Shown: positions 17,700 to 27,603 of the stretch, in pieces
How the letters are laid out: every line of letters starts with the position of its first letter
Numbering within the stretch: the stretch's first letter is position 1
Origin: Chara braunii
Lineage: Eukaryota; Streptophyta; Charophyceae; Charales; Characeae
Length of the DNA stretch: 27,709 nt
NCBI GenBank assembly: GCA_003427395.1
Contig: BFEA01000222.1
Span: forward strand, 1,484,178-1,511,886
Direction of reading: 5' to 3'
The notes under the pieces: generated by a model
What the model was told of the DNA's origin: nothing
Seen by the model: the letters and a program-made list of their open reading frames with translations, nothing else
Database searches by the model: none
Program-made: the position numbers and the translations under genes

Positions 17700-18228
17700 G
17701 CGAGGGACGATACTATCTTTCTAAGACCGCCTTCGGAGCTACTGGCCTCGCCCGCCATACTGGTATCCTGCCCTTCCTTGCCGGCCTTCTGTTCCTCCTT
17801 AGTCTTTGCAGTTCTGGGTTGAACAATCCCAACATCCTTTCCCTAAGGCTCCAGAGTCCTTCACATCCTCATATTACCGCTGGTGCGGTCGGCAGACGGC
17901 TAGCCCTACTATCTATGGTTGGTGGGTTTGTAGCTTTTTCTGCCTCCATCCCCAGAGAGTTCTCCCTCTCCTTCCTTCTTTTGCTCGGTGTTCCCCCACG
18001 GTCACTACCCTTATCCTCTTGCCCAATTCCGCCCCGGCCGGTTTTCCGTTCGTCCCGCGGTTCTTTCTGCAGAGGGCCTTCTTCGTTCCCAGGCATCATT
18101 TCCTCAATCAATATTGCCTTGTACTCTGCGGTCCTTTTTTCTATCTCCGCTAGTTTGCGCCTCGCATCCGTGACCCTCACTTTCTTAGACACAGCTCCCT
18201 CTGAATTCCGCGGGTTTGCCCTATCCAT
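17700..18228 (-). pseudogene. gag: Gag N-terminal region, frameshifted
   Basis: The most likely start is ATG 18228 (MDRANPRNSEGAVSKK). The frame runs to 17869 through a helical K/E/R-rich segment (VTDARRKLAEIEKRTAEYKA, coiled-coil-like, around 18165-18106). A second frame from about 17850 to 17696 carries KTKEEQKAGKEGQDTSMAG and GGLRKIVSSLA, similar in charge pattern, and a third frame then starts the capsid. Two small indels explain this. An upstream extension of the frame to 18315 exists, but the ATG at 18228 fits better. Confidence 0.6.
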
Positions 18229-18371
18229 ATTTCTACCCTCCTTGGTTTCCTGAGTCCCTTGCCTGCTTCCCCCGACTTTCCCCGATCTTTCCCCTGAGGA
18301 GATTAGTCGCAGCAATGTCCCCTTTGAAGAGCCTGTTCACCCCCCCCCTGAAGTCACGTTGTCGTGTCTAC

Positions 18372-18410
18372 AAGCTAAACCGCCGCTGCGCAGCCTAGAT
18401 GACCTTCGTC
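18372..18410 (+). repeat. Duplicated 40 bp block, copy 1
   Basis: AAACCGCCGCTGCGCAGCCT with its flanks is repeated at 19121-19160 with few differences. Confidence 0.75.
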
Positions 18411-19120
18411 CTGATAGAGTACATCCCCGTGGTGTATTCGGAGTGCGAGCAGAACTCAGCAATACCTAGTCGAACCAGCAGCGTGCATAGCAGCCGTGTG
18501 CTGTAGCGGCCCCCAATAGGTGAACAGCAACAGTTGTCCAGCAACACAGTGCCAGCAGCAGAAGTCTATTGAGAAGGCCAACAACAGCATTCCAATGTGT
18601 CATGGCAACAACACTCCATTGCGCAGTATCAATCATTATGATAGTAGCCCTCTAGGAGCAACTCCCTATGTCGCAGTAGCACTGGAACACAAGCAAAGAA
18701 AATGCTGAAATGTACAGCAACTGCACTGACTCCAGCTATATCAACCCAGTGTTCAACGGCAGCTTGGAGCCAATCGTAACAGCAACGCCCCTAAGAGAAA
18801 CCAGCAGCCGCTCCACTGAAGAACAACTACACCAATCCGAAAACTCACAATCCTGTTATTGTAGCCAAATCGACCTGTTGCAGCAACTACGAACCTACTG
18901 CAGCTTGCCAAAAGTTTATCACCAAGGTCAAATGCGTGCTGGTGTACTCAGTTGCTTGCTGATGCAAAAAAAACAGCAGCGGTTTTCCTTTCCCTGTGCC
19001 TCCCGACTAGGTTCTGCCTGTACTTCTAGCGTCACCGTCCTCACAACAGTCCCCTCGAGTTGCTGCAGTGACCCTCAACATAAGTTTCAATCACTCCTCC
19101 AATCCGCACTGCTTTCCTTC

Positions 19121-19160
19121 AAGTCAAACCGCCGTTGCGCAGCCTAGATGGCCTGCGTTC
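19121..19160 (+). repeat. Duplicated 40 bp block, copy 2
   Basis: AAACCGCCGTTGCGCAGCCT with its flanks, 749 bp from the first copy and in the same orientation. Both copies carry TAG at the same place. Confidence 0.75.
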
Positions 19161-20233
19161 AAAATGGAGCACAAACAGAATGCAGCCCAACAAGTAGGGC
19201 CACAGGTTGAACGCAATCCAACTACCGATATAACTTCATTATTGCGGCAGCTCGGGTCAGATGTATTGAATCAGCAACGGTTATTCACGACAACTTCAGA
19301 CTACTGAAGTAACATGCATCAGTCCGTCGCTGCTGAAGGTGGGAACAACAACACTCAGAGCCCCAACAGACCAGTAATACCCTGCTGCAAATCAGCAGCA
19401 ACATCGAACTGAACGGGCATTAATAGCTTCAGGTTGGGGCCTACACATCAGCAATCTGCCACTGACTGCAGTGGTCCGGAGCCCGTAGCCGTACTTAGCT
19501 TCAAGCAGGGGTAGCACCAGAAGCAACGCCTTGGTCATATTGCTACCATGACAGCAGAAAAGACTTGATATAAGCATAAGGGTCCTATGACTATAACACC
19601 ACTCTAGCCCAGAAACCCACTACAAATACTACCTTGACCATGGTAGGCTTTAGACAACAACGACAGTCAATCTCTACTACGACTGCATATCATAGCGGTA
19701 GCATGCTCTCTTACAACAATCCGCTACAAGTTGCTACCAGCACTCCTACGTTCCCCTCGGCATTCACAAGGCAAGTCTGCAAACCCCTTCCTCTGACGAC
19801 TCCTCCAACTCCCTTCGCTACCTTCGTTTCCATCCGCCGCTCACTAGGCCCTCTACGCCCCTTGCCCCAAATATCAGCCAAGCTCGTTCAACCCCAAATA
19901 TGCACAGAGCAAGGACCACAGACGCAGCCCATTCGATAACCTCTATGGCGAAAGTAACGGATGACCAGCATGAGCCTCATGTCAAAGTGCACCATCGCGC
20001 AGACAGACGTGAGTACTGTCGCTACTAACAATCATTCAGACTACCACTTCAAAGAAACAGACAACCGTGTGTCTATACAAAGACTACCAGCATAAGTTGA
20101 GGACAATGGTTGTTATCAGACACAGGCAAAGGAGCACCTACAGCGGTGGCACACACCTTAGCCACAATCGACAAGAATCATGAGCAAAATCAAAATAAGG
20201 GACGACTACGAACAACGAAATCTCTCCTCGTTA

Positions 20234-20236
<3 letters not shown>

Positions 20237-20297
<61 letters not shown>
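20237..20297. repeat. (TC)30 microsatellite
   Basis: An uninterrupted TC dinucleotide run of about 61 bp. Confidence 0.98.
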
Positions 20298-20299
<2 letters not shown>

Positions 20300-20312
20300 T
20301 CAGCCCTGCAGC

Positions 20313-20556
20313 CTAAATGTACTTGGCCCTTGAAAAGGAAGAAAACCCCAGCTCGTCTTGTGAGCAATACCAGACTAAACACACCTCCACGAAGATGGAG
20401 AAAACGGCCCGTGCGCAGATGTCGAACACGAGGACTAGTGTCGGGATGGCAACCATAATAAACAAGGCAGTGGTCTCGACTATAACGGACCGGACGTGCA
20501 GCACAGTGATGACTGAATTCTCCCCAAAACATGGGAAGATACATCACCTATCTATA
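20313..20556 (-). other. Short frame with two hydrophobic segments
   Basis: A minus-strand frame of about 80 codons without an early ATG reads ALFIMVAIPTLVLVF, then AVFSIFVEVCLVWYC, and ends SSFSRAKYI at 20313. The two stretches look like membrane segments separated by a short charged loop (DICAR). It could be an exon or remnant of a membrane protein, or chance. No family is recognised. Confidence 0.18.
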
Positions 20557-20559
20557 CTT

Positions 20560-21003
20560 CAAAATTTTACTCTTGGGCGCAGCCCTTAATGCTCATGCTG
20601 CTCAAACCAGCCCATTAGGGGCGATTATGAGTCTGCCATTCAACTTGCAGTGTGTCAAAACCCCAAAATAGCATCTCTAATCGTTGAAATACATCCACAA
20701 ACGAGCCGGATATACACTTTTTCTCACTCCACCTCGCCTACTAACCACGCAGCCCATACCATAGATACCGCCTAAGACGTCCATCCTACGTGAAATCTGA
20801 CTCCGCCAGCAGCTTCGCCTCACCAAGAAACCCCAATTTCAAGTCTTACTTTGCCCGATTCCGTCAAGGAACGGGCGAGCTATGACTTCTTCCTTCCCAC
20901 CATACTTCCATCATCTTCTTCGTCCACGTCGTCTTCTTCCTCCCGAATACAACACACCCCAACAGCTCACTGTCGGATAACAGTTCGGGCTGTCAAGACC
21001 TGC
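20560..21003. other. No gene recognised
   Basis: About 440 bp of unremarkable sequence with short frames only. Confidence 0.5.
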
Positions 21004-21102
21004 TAACCAAGGCCCGCCGTCAACTTATACTTGTCATTTTTGTGCAGGGGCTATGCTAATCTTCCCAGTATTGTTCGACTTTTCCTGGATGTCCCAAAGG
21101 AC
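21004..21102 (-). pseudogene. U6: U6 snRNA-like sequence (probable pseudogene)
   Basis: U6 is the catalytic snRNA of the spliceosome. Reading the minus strand from 21102, the sequence begins GTCCTTTGGGACATCC, matching the 5' stem-loop of U6. It continues GAACAATACTGGGAAGATT then AGCATAGCCCCTGCACAAA and AATGACAAG, aligning colinearly with canonical U6 to about position 80. The AGC of the catalytic region is kept (ATTAGCAT is the complement of 21053-21060). The ACAGAG box that pairs with the 5' splice site is changed to ACTGGG, and GGATGAC is AAATGAC. The 3' end lacks a T-run terminator, and no TATA box is evident upstream. These changes favour a pseudogene or retroposed copy. U6 comparison is from memory. 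Confidence 0.8.
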
Positions 21103-21104
21103 AC

Positions 21105-21182
21105 AGGCGGGGCTGAGCCCGCGGCATACCCAACTGCTGAGCAGTTGGGGTAGCTCTGTTGTCCCACATTCAGTGGGGCACA
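21105..21182. repeat. Three adjacent short hairpins upstream of the U6-like sequence
   Basis: Three inverted repeats sit side by side: GGGCT-G-AGCCC (about 21110-21121), CCCAACTGCT-G-AGCAGTTGGG (21129-21149, perfect 10 bp arms) and GTCCCAC-ATTCA-GTGGGGC (about 21161-21179). They occupy the region where a U6 promoter would lie. Confidence 0.6.
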
Positions 21183-21315
21183 AGTTTGAGCTTATTTTTC
21201 AACATTCTGTGTGTACCAACTGAGTTGGCCTACTGGTACCTTTGCCAGCCTCGAAACCCACGCCTGGGCCGCATCCCAACCTGAAACCAAAGGGGTAATT
21301 TAAATAAGTAAACAT

Positions 21316-21318
<3 letters not shown>

Positions 21319-21354
<36 letters not shown>
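21319..21354. repeat. (AT)18 microsatellite
   Basis: An uninterrupted AT run followed by an A-rich stretch. Confidence 0.97.
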
Positions 21355-21360
<6 letters not shown>

Positions 21361-21381
21361 AAATAAAACAGCAGAATGGGG

Positions 21382-21500
21382 AGGGGTTCCATGTGACCAG
21401 CTAGCTACCGCTGCGTGTCTCCCTACTCTGCCTTGGGCCACTCCGCCCTGGCACAGTTCACCATGTCTCTGGTCCCACCGGGAATGCTCACACTGCGACT
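21382..21500 (+). repeat. Degenerate direct repeat, copy 1
   Basis: Shares GGGTTCCATGTGA, a CACAGTTCACCAT-like block and GGTCCCACCGGGAATGCTCA with 21803-21930, in the same order, with substitutions and indels between them. Confidence 0.65.
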
Positions 21501-21554
21501 CCAAATCTGCAAAATATACAGATTTGGGACAAACCAAATTCGAGGCTTTGAGCA
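21484..21554. repeat. Nested foldback
   Basis: CCAAATCTG (21501-21509) pairs with CAGATTTGG (21519-21527) around a 9 nt loop. Outside it, ATGCTCA (21484-21490) pairs with TGAGCAT (21548-21554). Confidence 0.6.
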
Positions 21555-21802
21555 TGGTTCGGGTCGCACTGCTGTGCCTTTTCAGATGGGGCAAGGCCCT
21601 ACATGCCTGCAGCCGTGGCGAATTGATACTTTGCTGGTCCCATGATGTCGGGTGTGCGGCCTATGTTCGGCTGTCGTGAAGAGTAGAGGGGTGCGGGGCC
21701 AGCAACCCTTGCAGCGTGATCTCAGGTGACGCAGGTCCCGCTGCATATCTTGGTGGTAGTAGCAACTCTCAGATAGCAACTTTGAAGACCGGTGTGGCAA
21801 AG

Positions 21803-21930
21803 GGTTCCATGTGAACGGCTGCGCACAGTCAGTGTTGCTGCAGCGGCCACTGCCCTAGTCTCCCGTCCTGCTGTGCGTAGGCACGGTTAACCATCTGCGG
21901 GTCCCAACCGGGCATGCCCACACTCAAACC
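21803..21930 (+). repeat. Degenerate direct repeat, copy 2
   Basis: Second copy, about 420 bp downstream: GGGTTCCATGTGAACGG, GGCACGGTTAACCATC and GGTCCCAACCGGGCATGC. The family may continue past 21930, but no third copy is seen. Confidence 0.65.
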
Positions 21931-22119
21931 TCACACAGCAGACCGTGGTTGGCGGATGGTGCATCCGTGGAGGGTCCCCGCCACTCAGGTTTCTTCCGCC
22001 TTGTGGGCTAACCCAACGGGCTCACATGCACGTTGAACTCCTCAGTTTGCGGTTTCAACAGTTCATGGGCGTATCAATTGAACCACGCCCCGCTGGTCCC
22101 CGCACACAATCCGGTACCA

Positions 22120-22641
22120 CAACATAAAAATTCCCACGAGAAATGAAAGTTGAAAAAACATTCCATAAAAGAAAAATTCTTCATATTTATAAATTATCAT
22201 TCTAATGTTTGTCCAATTCTAAAATTTTCATTCTTATTTGATAAGTTCCCGTCTAAATATGAGTTTTCCCTTCCAACTACATCTATTTGTTCAAGATGGA
22301 ATGAAAGTCTGGACGAATTTATGAAATGTTTTAATTAAACTTTCATTCTATTACAACAAATATCTTCTAATTTATATTGGATTAACCTATTTATGACTGA
22401 AAATCCTTACTCAGAATATCAGTCTAATTAAAATATTTCATGAACTCATCCAGACTTTCATTTCATCTCTAGCATCGAGTTCAAATAAGAAGGGATACCC
22501 CATTATTGGAAGGAAAATTTTCAAATAAAATGAAAATTTTTAAAATTAGAATGACATTTTTTAAGATGGTATGAAAATTTGAAATTTAGAATGTAATTTT
22601 ACTATAGAATGATTATTTAATTTTGGGAAATTTTTCTGTTG
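22120..22641. mobile_element. Foldback / MITE-like element, 522 bp, AT-rich
   Basis: The ends are near-perfect inverted repeats: CAACATAAAAATTCCCA at 22120-22136 and, reading inward from 22641, CAACAGAAAAATTTCCCA. Inside lie two 46 bp arms, 22295-22340 and 22422-22467, that pair with 40 of 46 matches; all six differences are transitions. An intermediate pair of arms also matches (AAAATTTTCATTC with TTATTTG near 22213 versus 22520-22545). The central loop is about 81 bp. Nothing is coded. The AT-rich block is sharply bounded by GC-rich flanks. I did not find a convincing target-site duplication, so the transposase family is undecided. Confidence 0.75.
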
Positions 22642-22659
22642 CAGCGCTGTCGCCGCGCC

Positions 22660-23506
22660 CCAAAAGCGGGACCGACAACTAAAAATAACTTAAGAGAAAA
22701 AAAAAAATAAAAAAAATATGGACGTCAAAAACTTGTGCTTTGGGAAAGGAAGACCGCCTATACCACTCTTAGTTCCGCCGACCGGACCTATGGACGAGCC
22801 AGCAACAAAACCAAGGGGGATAGCCCCGCCGGGCCCTCAACCCCTCGGTATCTTCAGCCGTTCCGATGTTCCATCACTGCCGGTCGTCGCCCTCGATCCC
22901 TGTACCATCACTTTGAAAGTCCAATGTCGTTACCAATAGTGCTGATACCCAAGGCTGAGACGGATCGCTGCAAAATTTAATATAAATTGTTGTCGTACGG
23001 CACGAGGGCATACCAAAATACCTCAAGGCCACTCCTTCGCTTACGGACCAACTCACGACTGCCGTTCTATGACGCCCGCCGCTCCTAGGGCCTGGCTCCG
23101 TTCACGACTGTCAACCTCCCACGTCCACCACGCAGAGGTCCCTGCTGATGTTCAATTTTCTCTCGCATGTTCCAATCATAGCCCAAAGCAACGCCACTTT
23201 CGATGACGCATGCCGTATGAACGCGGACGTACAATGGTCACTTCAATAAAAGAAAAACTTCTCCTAGTCTTAATCAAAGCCAAAAAAATTTGTCGGCGAA
23301 AACGCCGACTCCATAGCATCAAGAAAAAATCATCACGCGCGCCTCAAAACTGCATGCCCATACACTCTCTACTTTCAGTCAACCATTCAGTCAGTGCGAA
23401 CAAAACGTAACTGCGACTCGCACAGTGTACTTATATTTTAAAAAAACCTATTTTTTGTCACTTGCAAAAACCAGAGCGGATACCCTTCTAAGGGTATTCG
23501 CGCCGA
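22660..23506 (+). repeat. Dispersed repeat X, copy 2 (possible LTR)
   Basis: The second copy of the repeat at 4345-5275, in the same orientation. It has the AAGGGGGATAGCCCCGCCGG block (22801-22845) and the terminal palindrome ATACCCTT-CT-AAGGGTAT followed by TCGCGCCGACA (23480-23506). Sequence between the blocks is too diverged to align by eye. It also contains a perfect 7 bp hairpin, GTCGGCG-AAAA-CGCCGAC, at 23292-23309. Confidence 0.55.
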
Positions 23507-25339
23507 CAACTTACCGGACCTTATCAGGCGACGTCCCCGTCGCGTCGAATAATCAAAAGCTATCAATTCATCCATAACTCCAAATGGTGACGAGAAAAGA
23601 ACCAATCCGATCGGCCAACTTGACTCCGTTTGAGGATCTAATCAAATGACCCTCGGTCACGACTAATCACTGTCAGGGTTTCAACCTGAGTCTCCCGTGA
23701 CGAGGCCTTGGACACCGGAATACCTGATTCGTACTACAGTGTTAAGTTGTTCCAAGTAGTCATTGATACTCCTCTCCCTTCGTCCTAGACATCAGTTGGC
23801 TCATCGTTGGGTGTCCTGTTCAGTCATCGTCCTTCATGTAGGGTTATAACTTAGGACGCGGGCCCTAACCAAGACCTTTTGAAGGCACTATCGCCTTCCT
23901 CACAAAATATCCACAAAAATATACAACTTTTATCACAGATCTCTCCTGCAGGCTAGTACAGTAGAGTCAGGTCTCCATCTTGGTCCACCATAGTCTGGTT
24001 GATCGAGCCAGATCTACGGCCCGCCACGTTGTTACATCAGCGACAGTGCCCTCGTTGGTTGCGCAACGATAAACAAATATCATGGTAAACTTTCTATCAG
24101 AACTCTTAAGAAACACAATAGACTCGACTCTTATCCCTCTTACATCCCGCGGGAGTAAGACCATCTGAGGCGGCCACACCCCTCAAGCCTTACTCTTTGA
24201 TAAAATTTTATCTCTTCCAATTGTCATATGATCATGCGATAATAACATTAATATATATATTGTAATGTTATGTATCGTAATGGAGAAGTAATAATCATGA
24301 ATGAATAATGATAACATGCTCAAGTTAAATTTTTCAAACCATGAAGATTTTCAAATGCAACAATAATGAAAATATTATATTATAATTCTCGAAGCTTTGA
24401 CATAAATGTATTGTGTCGCGGGGCAGTGTAATCCTTTCTAATAGGGATAACATCTTCTTCCTGAGCCCCGCTCAAGGATCAAGCCTCACTGCATCTCCCT
24501 CCGAATCCAGCACTTGCACCTTGTAGACCCTCGCTGACAAGGTAGACAACCTCACCATACATACTCCGGGATTATTTGTCCCTTTGCATGCAGATGAACC
24601 CACTTGACGAAAAAATAGTTGGGGATTCACCCCCAACCTCTTTGTGGCAGGCAGTAGCCGCCTCCCTCATAAGCCATGGTCTGACAAGGTTCAAACACTT
24701 TCCTCCTATTCAGTAGTAGTGTAGTCACCTCACTACAAAGATTAAATGACAACAACCCACTATGGATCAGGAACATAGTTCCGGCGTGGGTCTCACTACT
24801 ACCTAGAAGACAAGATTATAACTTTTTCAAAGCCACCTCTCAAGGAAATAATAACATGGGGTTGCAACTTTCTTAGGGCAGACTTCACACATTCACCATT
24901 TCCTTGTGAAATTCACTTTCCCAAGTAACTGGTCACTCCACTCACGTTCGAATCCACATTGAACGTGGATTCTATGTAACATTTATGACACCCAAGTCAT
25001 TTCTTATCGCTAGTACACCGTGATACTGCCATGATAACTTAGGCAGCTCACCGACTATGCCCAAATACCAAAGATCCTTGTTTAGGTAACTAAATATGCA
25101 GAGTCGCATCAAATGCGAACGACGATCAGTCGATGACGTTAGATACGCATAACATCATCCATATTAATCTATGGTACCTCAATCCGCAAACTTCTAACTG
25201 GAGTTGCCATTACTAGGTGACCAGGTACACAAACGTCCCTACCTCGCACCGCCTTTCAATAGTGTAATCCCATCAGAACCATCAACACACTACTCATCAC
25301 CCACTTACCTAATGCCATTAACAAAATTTATCGTTTTGC
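23507..25339. other. Mostly featureless stretch with two short minus-strand frames
   Basis: No recognised gene. On the minus strand, 24179-23967 encodes 70 residues (PPQMVLLPRDVRGIRVESIV onward), and 24674-24471 is an open frame of about 65 codons without an early ATG that contains MVRLSTLSARVYKVQVLDSE and ends at TGA 24471. Both look protein-like and share a strand with the LTR-PBS at 25402-25717, so they may be internal remnants of that element. This is a guess. A 24235-24390 AT-rich patch separates them. Confidence 0.35.
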
Positions 25340-25401
25340 TTGGATGATCAGCCTGAACTTAACCTGGGTTCATTCTCTTAAGGACCTCAGTAGGCAGCCG
25401 A

Positions 25402-25421
25402 GATCCCGAGCAACGGCGCCA
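25402..25421 (-). promoter_or_regulatory. Second primer-binding site, tRNA-Asp type, two mismatches
   Basis: The plus strand reads GATCCCGAGCAACGGCGCCA, matching the tRNA-Asp 3' end at 18 of 20 positions. It lies 2 nt from the LTR end TGTCG at 25424 and has homologous leader sequence (25340-25401) on its other side. Confidence 0.8.
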
Positions 25422-25423
25422 CC

Positions 25424-25717
25424 TGTCGTGCGCATCGGTCCCGCACGGGGACCCTCCCGGCCGCGTCACGCAGGATTTGGCAGGACTTGTCGCGAAGAGT
25501 GTTTGCCGCTCCGGCCGAGTGCGCCGGCTGTACCTCTCGCGAGCCCCTACGACAGGACAGGGTCACGCGAGACACCGCTTACCTCCACCTGCGGGAGCTG
25601 TCACCATCTCTTAGGTGGGCGTATCCCCGCCGAGCTACTGAACCACATGCGAAGGTTTTTCGTATGCAATTGTAGAGGTGGCCCAGCCGAGGGCGTTTCT
25701 CGTTCGCTATAGCATAG
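25424..25717 (-). repeat. LTR (copy C) of the tRNA-Asp-primed element
   Basis: It starts beside the PBS with TGTCGTGCGC on the plus strand (CA end on the element strand). It shares long blocks with copy B (4089-4305) and, toward 25717, with copy A (1839-2053). The outer end is uncertain; homology to A stops near 25717. No gag follows the leader on the minus strand, so the element body is lost or too diverged to see. Confidence 0.72.
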
Positions 25718-26968
25718 GGGGTACGTGTGGTCAACGCCAAAAATCGAACCCGCACGCGAATCGACGCACTGGGGGGCTGAGGTCCCAAACCCGACTCGAC
25801 GTCAGTTGACTATGACGCATCCTACATACAACGCATTACACCACACCACCCACATACATGGAAGGACACAAAACAAAATAACACAAGAATACAACAACGC
25901 AACAACACTCCTAGTCCCTTCAGTATCCGACCCATCACTTTCTGATGCAAAAATCAGATAGGCGTCGCGCGAGAGACTTAATATAAAACCGCGCGGATGC
26001 AAGGCTAACTCATGTCGATTCGCAATGCAAGCATACGCAAGCGGTGGTAATGATGACGTACTATGTAGTACCCATACTCACGCGATCCTCGTTAATCTCG
26101 GGGGTCACATTCGACACTCAAGTGTCGGCTGACATGCTCTTTCAGGGGTTAATCTCTCGACGCTGGACAACCGCCTCGGTTGAAGGCCACACCCTCTTCT
26201 GCACCCTCAGCAGAAGGGTTGCGTAGACAGCTTCAAGCTTTCGTGGCGGTCAAATATCAAGGGGTTTGACTTTGACGACTGCCACGGACTATAACGTCCA
26301 ACCGTACTAATTCTAAAAAGCAAGAACTAAGAAGGGACCTCGCTTTTCTCTCAATGCAGAACTTATTTAATCACTGTGCGCGACCTCAACGGGTCGTGCG
26401 GACACAATAAAATATGATATAAAAATTATGAGATAAGAGACGATCACTCTCACAATCAAAGTGCGGCTTCCTTGAAAAGTATATATATAATCATTGACAA
26501 AATCAAGTCTGGATTCAACTCACAAAACATACCTGCAATCACATCAAAGATCCACATCAACAGAGCACACACTACACGGGGTCAACTTCCACCATTCTCT
26601 GCGCTCACACCCCTCGCTTTAGCCATACAAACCTCACTCTTTGCGCAACTCTCAAAATAAATACTCAGCATCTTTATTAAATGGCCATTCAATTACAGTC
26701 CGGGTGAAAACACAATAAAACAAATCAAACCACATGGCTAAATCCTTTAGGTTGAGTAGCAAGAGTGGATTAAAGTTGAGCCGGAAATCGACGTGTTATC
26801 AAAGGATGAGAGAAGATGATCCCTGTAGGATCAATTTGAAGATAGTCAAGCCTTGAATCAATACGAATAAAGGTGACCTGCAATGCAGCACAGGCGAGTA
26901 CCCAAGCTATGCTTGAGTGATCAAGAAATAATCCTACCTTCCTAACTAACCTCTGATGTTTATCTAAA
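25718..26968. other. No gene recognised
   Basis: About 1.25 kb with only short frames. A TTAATATAAAA near 25978 and small inverted repeats (for example TTCTGC/GCAGAA near 26190-26213) are the only patterns seen. Confidence 0.5.
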
Positions 26969-27175
26969 AATGTAAGAAATTCCGGCAGCATATCCCCTAA
27001 ACATGATGGATTGCCAGATTTCCCCTAGCTGCAAATAATCTAACTCTCCAAATTCTACAAAATTTCGGCAGCGCTTCCCGTAGGAAATGTGCCTTTTCAT
27101 AATTTATATGAGTCAAAAAATAACTTACTCTTTCAAATTTGTAGAAAGTTTCGGCAGCGCTTCCCGAAGGAACAA
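26969..27175. repeat. Degenerate triplication, ~85 bp spacing
   Basis: A TTTCGGCAGCGCTTCCCG motif preceded by a GTAGAAA- or CTACAAAA-like stretch occurs at about 26980, 27063 and 27149, spaced 83 and 86 bp apart. The last two are closely matched; the first is more diverged (TTCCGGCAGCATATCCCC). Confidence 0.7.
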
Positions 27176-27603
27176 GAGGCTGTCAAGATTTATACAAAGC
27201 TAAAAACAAAAAGACAAAGGAAAGCTATACTTGGGACTAACTTCTGACACTTACTTGGTAGTTAGAACTGAAGATAGTTTACACGATCCCTTCCAGAAGA
27301 TGGTATCGTGAGGTATCATCAATTCTATCTTCAAGTACGGTCAGTCTTATCCTTATCCTAAGCTCTCCCTCCCATCATCCATCTCAACTATTTATGGCTC
27401 CAGCACTTGGCGAGCATCTAAAACAACTAGCCTATCCAAGAGATGTCCCAAAGTGAGAGTCCATAAGCATGCATAAACAAAACATCTCTCACAGTCCCAC
27501 ATCAATTTGAGTCAAGTAGCGTTAAATCACTTAGTTTTTCTCCCCTTCTTTTGTCCCCCTTTACTTATGGCCAGGGTTGTCGAACCCCGGCCCCTTGTAG
27601 GGG
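27176..27603. other. No gene recognised
   Basis: AT-rich to mixed sequence with short frames only. AGTCCCACATC at 27493-27503 resembles the plant snRNA upstream element, but no snRNA follows. Confidence 0.4.

Larger units (their letters stand above)
10616..18228 (-). mobile_element. Decayed Ty3/gypsy LTR retrotransposon with extra 3' ORF
   Basis: On the minus strand the order is gag (18228-16486), protease (16470-15223), reverse transcriptase (about 15106-14196), RNase H (14195-13584), integrase (13565-11940) and an additional ORF (11554-10616). RT-RNase H-integrase order is diagnostic of Ty3/gypsy rather than Ty1/copia. The frame changes several times between 18228 and 14580 (near 17870, 17700, 17000, 15200, 14850 and 14580). 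From 14580 to 11940 a single frame holds for 2.6 kb and is interrupted only by stop codons. LTRs were not identified at either end. The 3' region (5300-10600), with its minisatellites and an extra ORF, resembles the long 3' regions of plant Tat/Ogre elements, but I did not find their second RNase H. Confidence 0.88.
18310..20236. other. CAG/CAA-rich region without recognised gene
   Basis: Sequence is unusually rich in CAG, CAA, AGC and AAC words on the plus strand, for example CAGCAACAGTTGTCCAGCAA at about 18527, without a regular period. The 145-codon plus-strand frame (18710-19147) is Ser/Gln/Cys-rich, as expected from this composition, and ends inside a duplicated block. No LTR of the neighbouring element was found here, although its 5' LTR should lie in this direction. 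Confidence 0.5.

Noticed and set aside
18710-19147. 145-codon plus-strand frame
   Set aside because: Ser/Gln/Cys-rich composition follows from the CAG/CAA-rich DNA; it ends in a duplicated noncoding block and has no domain.
23292-23309. Rho-independent-type terminator hairpin
   Set aside because: A perfect GTCGGCG-AAAA-CGCCGAC stem exists but no T-run follows, and bacterial terminators do not apply to this DNA.
27493-27503. snRNA upstream element (AGTCCCACATC)
   Set aside because: No TATA box at a convincing distance and no snRNA sequence follow; the word is common in plant repeats.
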